DNA of 64,000 nucleotides from Flammeovirga sp. OC4 (GCF_000812565.1 NZ_JTAM01000019.1:1-64000); one strand, 5' to 3'. Shown: positions 7,393-15,827, counted from the first letter of the stretch. Numbers and translations are program-made. Notes: generated by a model not told the origin, from the letters alone.

Positions 7393-9938
7393 TTGCTAAG
7401 TTTAATAATTAATTCAAATCCATCTTTGTATAATGGATTGTAATCAACAGTACCTTTTAAATCGTTTTCAATAATTCTTTTGACATGATTTAAGCCTAAG
7501 CCTGCACCACGTGTTGTTGTTATTCCTTCTTCAAAAATTTGATCATAATCTTTTATAGAAGCCGATAAAGGGCTACCTATATCTCTTATCTTTATGATCA
7601 GTTGCTCACCTTTTAAACTAAATTCAATAATTGCTTTCTTGGAATTCTTTTTCCTTGAATTACTAAGTATGTTGTCTATTGCAGTTGTAAGTTCTATAGG
7701 CTTGAACCTTTTTATAAATTTAAGTTGAGTATTCATTAGTTGAATATCAATATTATAAAGTTTTGAATAAATATTATTCATATAATCAACGATAAACTTT
7801 ACAATATCTTCTTCAGTGTCAACTGTTGCTTTAAGAAAATTTGATTTCGTAGTAAACCTAGTTACTGAAGCAATCTTTTCATTTGTTAAACTAATACCTT
7901 GAATAAATTCGATTAACTGCTGTTTATCTATCTCTTTACCTTTATCAAGTTTTCGTTTTAGAACTAAGATTTTCTTTGAAATATCGTCTGAATAAACACC
8001 TATTATGTGATTGAAATCTCTTAGATCTTTGTAACTAATACTTTCTGATGCTGAATACCTTGATATCTGTTGTGATTGCTTTTCAGCTACCTTCTCTACT
8101 TTTTTTCTTTCTTCTTCCTCTGTTTTTGCCTTTTCTAATGCTTTCTGTTTATCAAGTTCTGCTTGTAGTCTCTCTTTTTCTTTTTTCTCTTTTGCTAATT
8201 CAGCTTCAAGTCTTTTTTGTTGCTCTTTTTCTGCTTTTTGTTCTGCTTGTTCTTTTTCCTTTTCTACTTTAATTCTTTTCTTTCTTTCTTTTTCTTCTCC
8301 CTTTTCCGCTTTCTCTTTCTCTTTCTTTAATTCTTGAAACTGTTCTTCTGTACTTAGTATTTTTTGTTGTAGATCTGTATCACCTGTCGATTCTGCAATT
8401 TTTAATAAATCAGGAATAAAACGTGATTGATAATCATCTAGCTTATCTTTTACATCTTTAATAAAATCCTTATTATAATCTACTATAGTTATTTTTTTAT
8501 TAGTAGCTAAGCTCTTAATGATTTTAATAAAATCTATTTGACTACCAATATTTGAAGTGGCATTTTCAAGGTGATCAGAAAATTTATCTTGATCAATCAA
8601 ATCATCTCGATATTTTTGAGCAACTTCTTTTGCTTCCTCATTATTTCCAAAGTAATTATTTTTCTTAAAGCCTTCTCCCCATAGTACTCCTACCACGTAT
8701 CTCTCTAACCTTTTTAAAGCTACCTCTTTAAAAGCCTCCATCATTTGATAATAACCAAGTGTCTCTACCAAACCTCCATCTCTACTTGATACCTCTTTGA
8801 ATTCATCATAATTCTCTGAAATAATATCAACTCGACCAAATACATCTCTTGTTCCTAAAAAACGATTGTATCCTTGCTGTTTTCTTTGATCTAAACCCCA
8901 ACTATCATTACCTAATTCTCCATAGGGTTGTACCCTAAAACCATTTTTAAATAAAAATACAGAACCAAAATTAACAAGTTCTACTCCCATGTTTTTTGTA
9001 AAGCTAGTTCTTGCATTCTGATTGAGAAAAAATAAATCAATCTGAGCATTATCAAGAAGAGAATATTTATTCTCTTCCTGTAAATGATAAATTAAAGTTC
9101 CTCTATCAATTATTTTAGTTTCAATTAAACTCTTAGTAAGAGTTACTTCAATTTGAGTCGTCTTCAAATTTAAAATTTCAAGAATTGAATTTTTAACGGC
9201 TCCGTTGACTCTTTCTCTCTCAAGTTTAACGTATTCTCCAAGAAGATTCTTTTCAAAATCCTCATGTTTATATCTTTCTGAGATAATATTAATTTCAAAA
9301 TCCTCCGTTTCAGAAAATGGGTTAATTAATTTCTCAAGTGACTTTTTTAATTTAATAATTAAATCTTTATCCCATTGAGACCTTAAATTAGATATTACTA
9401 AAATAGTTCCACTGGAACTATTAGCAGGGAACTTATATTCAGTTTTTGGATCTTGATAATAGTCTACTTTAATACTTTCAAATTCAGCTTCTTGGTCTTT
9501 CTCAAATTTTGTCCAATCAATATCTATTTTCTCAAGATGATTAGATTTTTCACCTTTGGTAACAATAGACAGGTTTTTACCTAAACGGTCACTTGAAAAT
9601 CGTCCAACTCCTTTTGCTCCAGCGTAATGTCTTCTTTTCTGGATTATATCTCTGTATGATGAATTCTTAACTTCATCATCATTATCGTCCTTCTTTTTTT
9701 TCTTCTCTGAATAGGCTAAAAATAACCATTTATCCTTTAACTCTTCAAATGACATCCCTTTGCCATTATCAGCTATTATGATTTCATTTTCATTGAAAGT
9801 GATATCAACGTTTTTAGCATAAGCATCATACGAGTTTTTAACTAACTCAAAAATTGCAATAAAATCATCTGTGATGAGATCTTTACCTAAAATATCTTTT
9901 AAGCTCGAACTAATTTTGAATTCTAATTCTTCAGCCAT
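7389..9938 (-). CDS. Dual GHKL ATPase (MORC/Hsp90-like plus histidine-kinase-like) with long coiled coil
   Basis: An 849-residue protein. The N-terminal GHKL module has N box ELVKNSYDA (31-39; E31 is the expected general base), G1 DNGKGM (57-62) and glycine loop GAKGVGRFS (107-115). A middle S5-like region carries NGFRVQPYGELGND and FLGTRDVFGRVDI (332-372), a pattern I associate with bacterial MORC-like (paraMORC) ATPases. Residues about 525-625 form a highly charged K/E coiled coil. The C-terminus resembles a histidine kinase: H644 in DFNHIIG, N box DNILSNSRKK (755-764), G1 RDIGSPL and G2 GAGLGL (811-816). It overlaps the methyltransferase gene by 8 bases and the receiver gene by 4. Known bacterial relatives occur in restriction-modification loci. 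No nuclease domain is visible. The domain reading is firm; the role as a DNA-sensing effector is inference. Confidence 0.82.
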   Translation of the reverse strand: MAEELEFKISSSLKDILGKDLITDDFIAIFELVKNSYDAYAKNVDITFNENEIIIADNGKGMSFEELKDKWLFLAYSEKKKKKDDNDDEVKNSSYRDIIQKRRHYAGAKGVGRFSSDRLGKNLSIVTKGEKSNHLEKIDIDWTKFEKDQEAEFESIKVDYYQDPKTEYKFPANSSSGTILVISNLRSQWDKDLIIKLKKSLEKLINPFSETEDFEINIISERYKHEDFEKNLLGEYVKLERERVNGAVKNSILEILNLKTTQIEVTLTKSLIETKIIDRGTLIYHLQEENKYSLLDNAQIDLFFLNQNARTSFTKNMGVELVNFGSVFLFKNGFRVQPYGELGNDSWGLDQRKQQGYNRFLGTRDVFGRVDIISENYDEFKEVSSRDGGLVETLGYYQMMEAFKEVALKRLERYVVGVLWGEGFKKNNYFGNNEEAKEVAQKYRDDLIDQDKFSDHLENATSNIGSQIDFIKIIKSLATNKKITIVDYNKDFIKDVKDKLDDYQSRFIPDLLKIAESTGDTDLQQKILSTEEQFQELKKEKEKAEKGEEKERKKRIKVEKEKEQAEQKAEKEQQKRLEAELAKEKKEKERLQAELDKQKALEKAKTEEEERKKVEKVAEKQSQQISRYSASESISYKDLRDFNHIIGVYSDDISKKILVLKRKLDKGKEIDKQQLIEFIQGISLTNEKIASVTRFTTKSNFLKATVDTEEDIVKFIVDYMNNIYSKLYNIDIQLMNTQLKFIKRFKPIELTTAIDNILSNSRKKNSKKAIIEFSLKGEQLIIKIRDIGSPLSASIKDYDQIFEEGITTTRGAGLGLNHVKRIIENDLKGTVDYNPLYKDGFELIIKLSK

Positions 9939-11142
9939 CTGTTAGTATTTGATTTATAATAATTCCCGCTTGTTCACCAAAAAGAGGGGGAATTGCATTT
10001 CCTATTTGTGAATATCGAGGTACTTCTTTTGTTCTTAATTTTCCTCCTGTTGTATACTTCCCTTTAAATTGATAAGAATCCGGAAAAGATTGAATTCTTG
10101 CATATTCTCTTACCGTCATGATCCTTGGTTCACAATAATGAATATAGTCATCAGGAAGCGTAGTAATAGTAGGTGTTGGTTGATCTGCTTTTAAAATTTT
10201 AGTACTACTTTTTTTCAAGTTGAAGCGTTCTCTATATTGAGCAGATGTCAATTGTTCAGCCAAAGCAACTTTAAATCTATTCTCTACAGTCTTAGTATGA
10301 TTAGCAAATCTGTGACTATCTACACTATCACTAACTCTTACTCCCTTTCTAAGAAATTTCTGATAAGAGGTTTCTTTTTGATTATATACACCTGCTTTAA
10401 AATTTGGAGTATCAGCATCTACTGTACCGTTAGACTTCAATAAATCTGATATCGCACTTTCCAAAGTTGTATTTAGCTCTAATCCTTTATTGACGAGAAA
10501 TTTATTTCTATTTTTCTTAATTCTCTCAAAAAATGTCTGACTTGATAAATGATCATTTTCTTGAATATAATCATTTAAAATTCCTACTAATATATACCTT
10601 GTTCTTTTTTGAGGTACTCCATACTCAGAGAAATCAATAAGTTTCCCATCAACAGTATATCCTAAATTTTGTAGCTTATCTACTACAAGTTTTGAGTAAG
10701 CAACACCTCTTTTATCATTCTTCTTGAAACCTTTCGTAAAACCTCTTACGTTCTCAAAAAAAATTATTTTTGGGCGTACTAAATCGATAAAATCAATATA
10801 TGAATTGACAAGATTATTTCTAGCATCTTTTTCAACTCTTCTACCTGCCATTGAAAAACCTTGACATGGTGGACCACCTGCTACTAAATCAACTTTTCCT
10901 CTTAAATCAATAAGGTTATTCGTATAAGTCGAAATAATATCATTAATATCATGGTTTTGTACTGGTAGCCATTTTGGCCAATTAAAATGCTTTGTTTTTG
11001 AAATTAAGTTATGATGAAGTGTACTAAAAGCATCAATACTCTTTTCTACCGCAAACAAACCTTTCCAACCAGCATTATGTAATCCTAAAGATAAGCCACC
11101 ACAACCAGCAAATAAATCTATATATGTATTTTGTTTATTCAT
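9931..11142 (-). CDS. DNA (cytosine-5-)-methyltransferase
   Basis: A 403-residue C5 methyltransferase that transfers methyl from S-adenosylmethionine to cytosine. Motif I DLFAGCGGLSLGL (9-21) binds the cofactor. Motif IV GGPPCQGFS carries the catalytic C93. Motif VI FFENVRGF (128-135) and motif VIII QKRTRYILVG follow. The target-recognition region is about 220-330. Motif X is YSQIGNAIPPLFGEQAG near the C-terminus. All catalytic motifs are intact. It is the first gene of the minus-strand cassette. No restriction endonuclease gene adjoins it, so it is either an orphan methyltransferase or the self-marking part of the cassette. Target sequence cannot be read from the protein by eye. Confidence 0.95.
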   Translation of the reverse strand: MNKQNTYIDLFAGCGGLSLGLHNAGWKGLFAVEKSIDAFSTLHHNLISKTKHFNWPKWLPVQNHDINDIISTYTNNLIDLRGKVDLVAGGPPCQGFSMAGRRVEKDARNNLVNSYIDFIDLVRPKIIFFENVRGFTKGFKKNDKRGVAYSKLVVDKLQNLGYTVDGKLIDFSEYGVPQKRTRYILVGILNDYIQENDHLSSQTFFERIKKNRNKFLVNKGLELNTTLESAISDLLKSNGTVDADTPNFKAGVYNQKETSYQKFLRKGVRVSDSVDSHRFANHTKTVENRFKVALAEQLTSAQYRERFNLKKSSTKILKADQPTPTITTLPDDYIHYCEPRIMTVREYARIQSFPDSYQFKGKYTTGGKLRTKEVPRYSQIGNAIPPLFGEQAGIIINQILTDG

Positions 11143-11180
11143 ATTTTTAAAATGATAAGCTATTGTTACTTATCGCTTTA

Positions 11181-11188
11181 CAAAAATA
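11181..11188 (-). promoter_or_regulatory. Possible -7 box for the cassette
   Basis: On the minus strand this reads TATTTTTG, matching TAnnTTTG, 39 bases before the methyltransferase ATG at 11142. No good -33 box is found at the expected spacing. A GATAAG/CTTATC inverted repeat lies between it and the start codon. Confidence 0.35.
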
Positions 11189-11256
11189 TTAGTGAAATAT
11201 CAAATAACCATATTAAAGTTATTCTATTATTAGTAAATAATGAATTATTTGTATTT

Positions 11257-12606
11257 CTACGATCCCAATTTTTTCAACTTATTATAAAGTGTCTGACGGG
11301 TTACTCCCAATTCGTCCGCTGCCGCACTAATATTTTGAGGATGCTTCTTTAATGCTTTTTTGATCAGCACCTCTTCTGTTTGTGCTAGGTTTAAAGTTTT
11401 TACTTCAGAGTTTTCTGAGGCAGAAGTAACAATTAAGTCGGGAGTAATATCATTTCCATCCACCAAAATCACTGCTCTTTCTATGGTGTGTTGTAATTCA
11501 CGAATGTTACCCGGCCAATGATAACTCATCAATTTTTCTTTTGCTGAAGCGGTAAATTCTAAAGTTCCTTTATCGTATTTCTGAGCCAATAGATCTTTAA
11601 AATGATTGGCCAATAAAATCACATCATCCCCTCGGTCTCTTAAGGCGGGAACTTCTATCTGAATAGTATTTAATCTATACAGTAAATCCTGGCGGAACTC
11701 TTCGTCTTCCACCATTTTGAAGAGATTTTTGTTGGTCGCAGAAATTAATCGGATATCAATCGGGATCACTTTATTACCTCCCACCTTTGTGATTTGACGA
11801 TTTTGCAATGCTGCTAGTAATTTTGCTTGAAGGGAAAAAGATAGGTTTCCGATTTCATCCAAGAACAGCGAACCTTTATTGGCTAACTCAAACTTACCGA
11901 TTCTATCCTGATGGGCATCGGTAAAGGCTCCTTTTACGTGACCAAACAATTCACTTTCAAATAGCGTTTCCGAAACAGCTCCCATATCTACTTCCACTAG
12001 TTGTTCTTGGTTTCTTTTAGAATAGTGATGCAGTGCTTTCGCCACTAACTCTTTTCCAGTGCCATTTTCACCAGTGATCAAAATGTTGGTATCTGTTTTC
12101 CCTACTTTTGCGATTAGGGAAAGCATATTTTTTACCACAGCTGATTCTCCTATAATTTCTGGGAATGTATTTTCTTCCTTTCTTAAAGCTTTTGCTTTCG
12201 TTTTTAGCTGTTGAATTTCTCCTTTGGATTCACTCAGTTGTAATGCAGATTGTACTGTAGCTAGTAGTTTTCGATTGTCCCAAGGTTTTAAAATAAAGTC
12301 TGATGCTCCAATTTTCAGCGTTTCCACCGCCAATTCCACATGACCATAAGCCGTCATCATCACCACCGAAATATTGGGGTAAGTCTCCTTTATTTTCTTC
12401 AACCAACGTACTCCTTCTGCTCCAGTATTTAACCCCGGAGAAAAATTCATATCCAACAAAACCACATGAAAATCTTCTACAGCTAAAGTTTTCATAATCT
12501 GTAATGGATCTTCCAAACTTTTGATTGTATCAAAATAAGGCTCCAACACGATCTCAAGTGTTGCATGAATGGAAGGGTTGTCGTCAATAATTAAAAGGTT
12601 TCCCAT
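11257..12606 (-). CDS. Sigma-54-type (NtrC family) response regulator
   Basis: A 449-residue enhancer-binding regulator. Receiver: acidic D8-D9, phosphoacceptor D52, T85 and K107. AAA+ domain at about 150-385: Walker A GENGTGKE (179-186), the sigma-54 contact loop as GAFTDA (226-231; classical form GAFTGA) and Walker B SLFLDEIG (246-253). Fis-type helix-turn-helix at about 424-446 (ISAAADELGVTRQTLYNKL). Its likely cognate kinase is at 5171-6487, beyond the inserted cassette. A 17-bp dyad lies 70-86 bases upstream, and related paired dyads precede the TonB receptor and TolC operon. These are the probable targets. Confidence 0.94.
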   Translation of the reverse strand: MGNLLIIDDNPSIHATLEIVLEPYFDTIKSLEDPLQIMKTLAVEDFHVVLLDMNFSPGLNTGAEGVRWLKKIKETYPNISVVMMTAYGHVELAVETLKIGASDFILKPWDNRKLLATVQSALQLSESKGEIQQLKTKAKALRKEENTFPEIIGESAVVKNMLSLIAKVGKTDTNILITGENGTGKELVAKALHHYSKRNQEQLVEVDMGAVSETLFESELFGHVKGAFTDAHQDRIGKFELANKGSLFLDEIGNLSFSLQAKLLAALQNRQITKVGGNKVIPIDIRLISATNKNLFKMVEDEEFRQDLLYRLNTIQIEVPALRDRGDDVILLANHFKDLLAQKYDKGTLEFTASAKEKLMSYHWPGNIRELQHTIERAVILVDGNDITPDLIVTSASENSEVKTLNLAQTEEVLIKKALKKHPQNISAAADELGVTRQTLYNKLKKLGS

Positions 12607-12675
12607 GTGGTGTTTGTTTTTGCTTTTTGAATAACCTAAAGTTCGTGATAGTTTTTGGGAGAATTGCTGTATGTG

Positions 12676-12692
12676 TCAAAAATTTTTACACT
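12676..12692. promoter_or_regulatory. Dyad operator upstream of the NtrC-type regulator
   Basis: TGTCAAAAATTTTTACA has near-perfect dyad symmetry and matches the 17-bp pattern TGT-N11-ACA seen at 12759, 15828, 15851, 18765 and 18788. It could serve autoregulation or act as a distal site for the plus-strand small RNA. Confidence 0.55.
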
Positions 12693-12735
12693 ATAGATTT
12701 CAAATCATTATTGCTTCACAATACCAAACTAAGTG

Positions 12736-12822
12736 CTCGATTTCTTTACACTTCGGTGTATGATAATTTTACAGTCTTGACACTTCAAAAAAATACAATG
12801 CTCTACTATTGAAACACTTACC
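12736..12822 (+). promoter_or_regulatory. Control region of the candidate small RNA
   Basis: A good 17-bp dyad, TGTATGATAATTTTACA (12759-12775), has a degenerate partner TGCTCGATTTCTTTACA exactly 23 bases upstream (12736-12752). A conserved ACTTA block starts at 12818, 43 bases past the end of the second site. The same two spacings occur before the TonB receptor and the TolC operon. Confidence 0.55.
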
Positions 12823-12849
12823 AAAAGTTGTTCAATTTTGGGTAGATAA

Positions 12850-12967
12850 AAAGAGAGTTATGATTCAAAATCATGATAAAATAACTCCTTTAGCAAACGC
12901 TTCAAAATTTACATTTATAACAAAACTTAGAGAGACAGGTAACTTACTTGTCTCTCTTTTTTTTACT
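12850..12967 (+). ncRNA. Candidate small RNA with its own terminator
   Basis: A plus-strand terminator lies in a gap where both neighbouring genes are on the minus strand, so some plus-strand transcript must end here. The terminator stem is AGAGAGACA (12931-12939) with TGTCTCTCT (12951-12959), followed by eight T. Upstream of it is a second hairpin, GAGTTAT (12857-12863) with ATAACTC (12883-12889), enclosing ATGATT/AATCAT. The predicted start, about 40 bases after the conserved ACTTA block, would give an RNA of roughly 110 bases. The 64-codon frame crossing this region runs through the terminator and has no convincing start, so a coding role is unlikely. The start site is an estimate. Confidence 0.45.
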
Positions 12968-12977
12968 ATTAGCTCAA

Positions 12978-13010
12978 ATAAAAAAGGTGAACTCAATTAT
13001 TGAATTCACC
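12978..13010 (-). terminator. Terminator of the GntR/ABC operon
   Basis: AAGGTGAA pairs with TTCACCTT around a short extended stem. On the minus strand it is followed by a U-rich run. It faces the plus-strand terminator at 12931-12966. Confidence 0.7.
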
Positions 13011-13036
13011 TTCTAACCATCTATAATATTGTATTT

Positions 13037-13720
13037 TTAATCATTATAATAATAATGAATTTGTGAAGTAGCATCCTTTGAAAGGTTAGTTTCTCCAGGA
13101 TTATTTTGGGTCACGAAAGCATTATTTGTCAACTTTCCTTCAATAAACTGCGTATCTCCCCAATTATTAAAATTAGAATTATCTAAATTTAACCTGAGAG
13201 TATCACAAGCTAAGTGAAAGTTAAAATTAGAATTATTTGTTCCTGAAATTTCAAGATTAGATAATCCTTTTGCAACTCTATTACGCATATAACCTTCACT
13301 TCCATCGAGTTCTAACTTCAAAGAAGATCCCTTAAACTTATTAAATCCAATTTCAGAAGATTTTGCTATTACATTAACCTCTTCTAGAGGTAGGTTCAAC
13401 TGTAAACTTTCCATTCCTTTTGCCATCTCTTTTGGTAATTCTGACAACACCAATGTGTCTCCTTTTATTGTGTAAGGAATTTCAACCTGCTCCACCTCTT
13501 TTTCCAAATACACTTTAAACTCATAGCTATCGGCAGTAGCAATTGATACATCGTAGTTGGTATGCTGAAGAGAGATATAAGAATAAGCTGGTACCTTCTG
13601 CGTAAAACTATTTTCATTTTTTTCTGGCTTTCCTCTTGCCACTGAAACCAGAGCTCCAGTAATGATAAAAAGCGTTACGCTACTTAAAAGAGAGATTAAA
13701 TATATATTACTTTTCTTCAT
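13037..13720 (-). CDS. Membrane-anchored putative beta-helical protein
   Basis: A 227-residue protein with an N-terminal anchor (about residues 7-28, YLISLLSSVTLFIITGALVS). The rest is Asn- and Ser-rich beta sequence with repeats such as LSNLEISGTNNSNFNF and LRLNLDNSNFNN. This resembles the head-like adhesin/DUF2807 beta-helical proteins common in Bacteroidota. Its start overlaps the GntR regulator stop by 14 bases, making it the last gene of the ABC operon. The role is unknown; association with the transporter at the envelope is inferred from the operon alone. Confidence 0.65.
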   Translation of the reverse strand: MKKSNIYLISLLSSVTLFIITGALVSVARGKPEKNENSFTQKVPAYSYISLQHTNYDVSIATADSYEFKVYLEKEVEQVEIPYTIKGDTLVLSELPKEMAKGMESLQLNLPLEEVNVIAKSSEIGFNKFKGSSLKLELDGSEGYMRNRVAKGLSNLEISGTNNSNFNFHLACDTLRLNLDNSNFNNWGDTQFIEGKLTNNAFVTQNNPGETNLSKDATSQIHYYYND

Positions 13721-14075
13721 GGTATAAGTCTTTTAGATAGTTTTGAAGTTCATCAAATGAGATTTCCAATTTGTTGGCCTGTTCCACTGTTTCAGGCAAA
13801 ACTTCATTTAGAAATTCTTCTTTTCTGTCATTGATAATTGTTTCTTTGGCACCTTGGCTTACAAAATATCCTTTACCTCTTTGAGTATAAATGATCCCTT
13901 CTTGTTGTAATACCGCATAAGCCTTAATTGTAGTATTTGGGTTGACTCCTACAATACCTGCTAACTCACGAGTGGAAGGAATTTTTCCTTCTTCAGTGTA
14001 TTCTCCTTCCATGATTTTATCTTTTACATCATCACCAATTTGGGTGAAAATGCTTTTAGTATTTTTAAATTCCAT
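13707..14075 (-). CDS. GntR-family transcriptional regulator, YtrA type
   Basis: A 122-residue regulator with an N-terminal winged helix (about 10-75: IFTQIGDDVKDKIMEGEYTEEGKIPSTRELAGIVGVNPNTTIKAYAVLQQEGIIYTQRGKGYFVS). The C-terminal helical tail is too short for a ligand domain. That is the YtrA subfamily pattern, whose members sit in and repress ABC-transporter operons. It lies one base after the permease stop and overlaps the downstream gene. The inverted repeat at 15722-15745, just before the ATPase gene, is a good candidate operator. Confidence 0.9.
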   Translation of the reverse strand: MEFKNTKSIFTQIGDDVKDKIMEGEYTEEGKIPSTRELAGIVGVNPNTTIKAYAVLQQEGIIYTQRGKGYFVSQGAKETIINDRKEEFLNEVLPETVEQANKLEISFDELQNYLKDLYHEEK

Positions 14076-14076
14076 C

Positions 14077-14904
14077 TTACAACTCTTTTTCTTTCAACTT
14101 CAAATACGCACTATATACAAATACAACATTTGCTACAATCATTGAGAATAAAACAAAATTGATGGCAGCATCACCAGATGAAAAGAAGAACAGGGGATAC
14201 TCATTGGAAACATAATCAGCGACTCCCATTTTATTGAAGATCAAGTATACTAATAGGCCATGATAAATAAAGAAGACTGCTACAAAAAGAATATTCTGGA
14301 TCAGTGGCCATTTAGTGAAAATTGAATTTCCAGTAAATAAAACATTCATCATACTCCAAGGAAGAAGAAATAGGATCACCATACCTACTTGCCTTGTGTA
14401 AAGTTGTGCCTCTGTTGCACCTGATAGGGCTTCTTCAGTCATCTCTGTAAGAAATGTAAGTCCAGTATATCCAATTTCGCTATTCAATAATTGATGTACT
14501 TCACCTTCAATCATATAAGCAAAAAGGATCAAAGTTGGAACGACAAATACACCTAACAGTACTGTTGATAAATACTCAAATAATAATTTTTCAAAGTGAG
14601 AAACGGGAAAAGTTAAAAAGGTGATGAGCTTCTTTTGAGATCTAAACGAAAGAAATGATCGATTTACAACACCTGTAGCAATCACTGCATACGAGAAAAA
14701 GAACAATCCTCTTAAATCATTATTTGTAATAGGAGTATCGTTTGATGCTCTAATGAGATAAAGCACCACAATAATAAATGAAACGACCGCACCAATGCTA
14801 TAGTAAAAAAGGTATTTCTGATTGGTGAACTCCAAAGCTAGATATTGTCTAAAACGCTGAGCATTAAATAGATTATTCATATTAGATAAATTTTTTGTAG
14901 TCAT
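14077..14904 (-). CDS. ABC transporter permease
   Basis: A 275-residue polytopic membrane protein. About six hydrophobic segments are visible, for example FYYSIGAVVSFIIVVLYLI, FFSYAVIATGVVN and FVLFSMIVANVVFVYSAYL. It begins 23 bases inside the ATPase gene, so translation is probably coupled. Together with the ATPase it forms an ABC-2-like transporter of the kind governed by YtrA-type regulators. The substrate is unknown; related Gram-positive systems are linked to cell-wall antibiotics and envelope stress. Confidence 0.8.
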   Translation of the reverse strand: MTTKNLSNMNNLFNAQRFRQYLALEFTNQKYLFYYSIGAVVSFIIVVLYLIRASNDTPITNNDLRGLFFFSYAVIATGVVNRSFLSFRSQKKLITFLTFPVSHFEKLLFEYLSTVLLGVFVVPTLILFAYMIEGEVHQLLNSEIGYTGLTFLTEMTEEALSGATEAQLYTRQVGMVILFLLPWSMMNVLFTGNSIFTKWPLIQNILFVAVFFIYHGLLVYLIFNKMGVADYVSNEYPLFFFSSGDAAINFVLFSMIVANVVFVYSAYLKLKEKEL

Positions 14905-15700
14905 TGATTAAAGCATTGAAGAAAAGCTCAAGGTCTACTTGAGTGTCATCTTGATCTTGTTTTGGAGCAATCGTTTTGTAACCACCCAAAATCGGTTCAG
15001 CATAAAGCGTCTCGGCTACTATAAGCTGTTGAACTTTCAAGAAATCATACTTTTGAGTCAAATCGAAAATAGACTCATTGTAAATCACGCCACCATTATC
15101 CAATACAATCAAATGATCGATAATCGTATCAATATCTTTGACTTGATGTGTGGAAATCATGATCAACTGATCTTCTTCAAAATTCCCTGCCATGATTTTT
15201 CTGAAAATCGCTTTAGACGGAATATCTAAACCATTGGTAGGTTCATCCATGAGGATCAACTCTGCTTTTGTTGCCAATGCAAAAGCAATAATGACTTTCT
15301 TCTTTTGACCGTAAGACAATCTTTTTAGGTTTAGATTGTCTTTCAATTCAAACTTATCCAATAACTCGACAATCATTCTTTGATCAAATCGAGGATAAAA
15401 AGGGGAAGTATTCTTTACGAATTCTTTAATAGTAACAGGAGGAAGTTCAAATTCTTCAGGGACTAAGAATAATTTAGAAAGGAATGAAGGTTGTCTTTGG
15501 AATGGGGTTTCATTCAATACATTTATACTACCGCCTTTTGGATGAATTAATCCACTCATTAATTTGAAAAAGGTACTTTTACCTGCTCCATTTTTCCCAA
15601 GTAGACCAACTATTTTTCCTGGGTCCAATTCCAGATTAAGTTGATCAATGATAGTTGCTTTTTTTGAATAACTAAATTGAAGATTATTAATTGACACCAT
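14882..15700 (-). CDS. ABC transporter ATP-binding protein
   Basis: A 272-residue ATPase. Walker A is GLLGKNGAGKST (about 33-44), the Q-loop region is near 82, the signature is LSYGQKKKV (about 128-136) and Walker B with the D-loop is LILMDEPTNGLD (about 149-160). The switch His is in MISTHQ. It is the first gene of a four-gene minus-strand operon (ATPase, permease, GntR regulator, anchored beta protein). The operator-like repeat at 15722-15745 lies 22 bases before its ATG. Confidence 0.93.
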   Translation of the reverse strand: MVSINNLQFSYSKKATIIDQLNLELDPGKIVGLLGKNGAGKSTFFKLMSGLIHPKGGSINVLNETPFQRQPSFLSKLFLVPEEFELPPVTIKEFVKNTSPFYPRFDQRMIVELLDKFELKDNLNLKRLSYGQKKKVIIAFALATKAELILMDEPTNGLDIPSKAIFRKIMAGNFEEDQLIMISTHQVKDIDTIIDHLIVLDNGGVIYNESIFDLTQKYDFLKVQQLIVAETLYAEPILGGYKTIAPKQDQDDTQVDLELFFNALINDYKKFI

Positions 15701-15721
15701 ATTATTTATAGTTATTTTTTA

Positions 15722-15745
15722 AGTGCACCACCTATATAGTGCACT
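15722..15745. promoter_or_regulatory. Putative YtrA/GntR operator
   Basis: The inverted repeat AGTGCAC (15722-15728) with GTGCACT (15739-15745), separated by 10 bases, is centred just upstream of the operon. The AGTG...CACT outline matches what I recall of YtrA-type operators. The A/T-rich spacer may contain the promoter, so binding would block RNA polymerase. Confidence 0.6.
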
Positions 15746-15827
15746 GTAAAGGTGTGTCATTTTTTTAGAATCTCCAAATTTTTTTGAAAAGAAATTGAAT
15801 TGGGATTTAAGCAATCTGGTATAAATC

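Noticed and set aside
8048-8272. 74-codon Leu/Phe-rich plus-strand frame
   Set aside because: It is the complement of the K/E-rich coiled coil of the GHKL protein; the composition is an artefact of reading Lys/Glu codons backward.
6484-11256. Restriction endonuclease within the cassette
   Set aside because: I looked for PD-(D/E)XK, HNH, GIY-YIG and PLD-like motifs in the GHKL and receiver proteins and saw none.
12627-13003. Two short plus-strand frames
   Set aside because: They run through operator dyads and through a strong terminator and lack convincing starts. A small RNA explains the region better.
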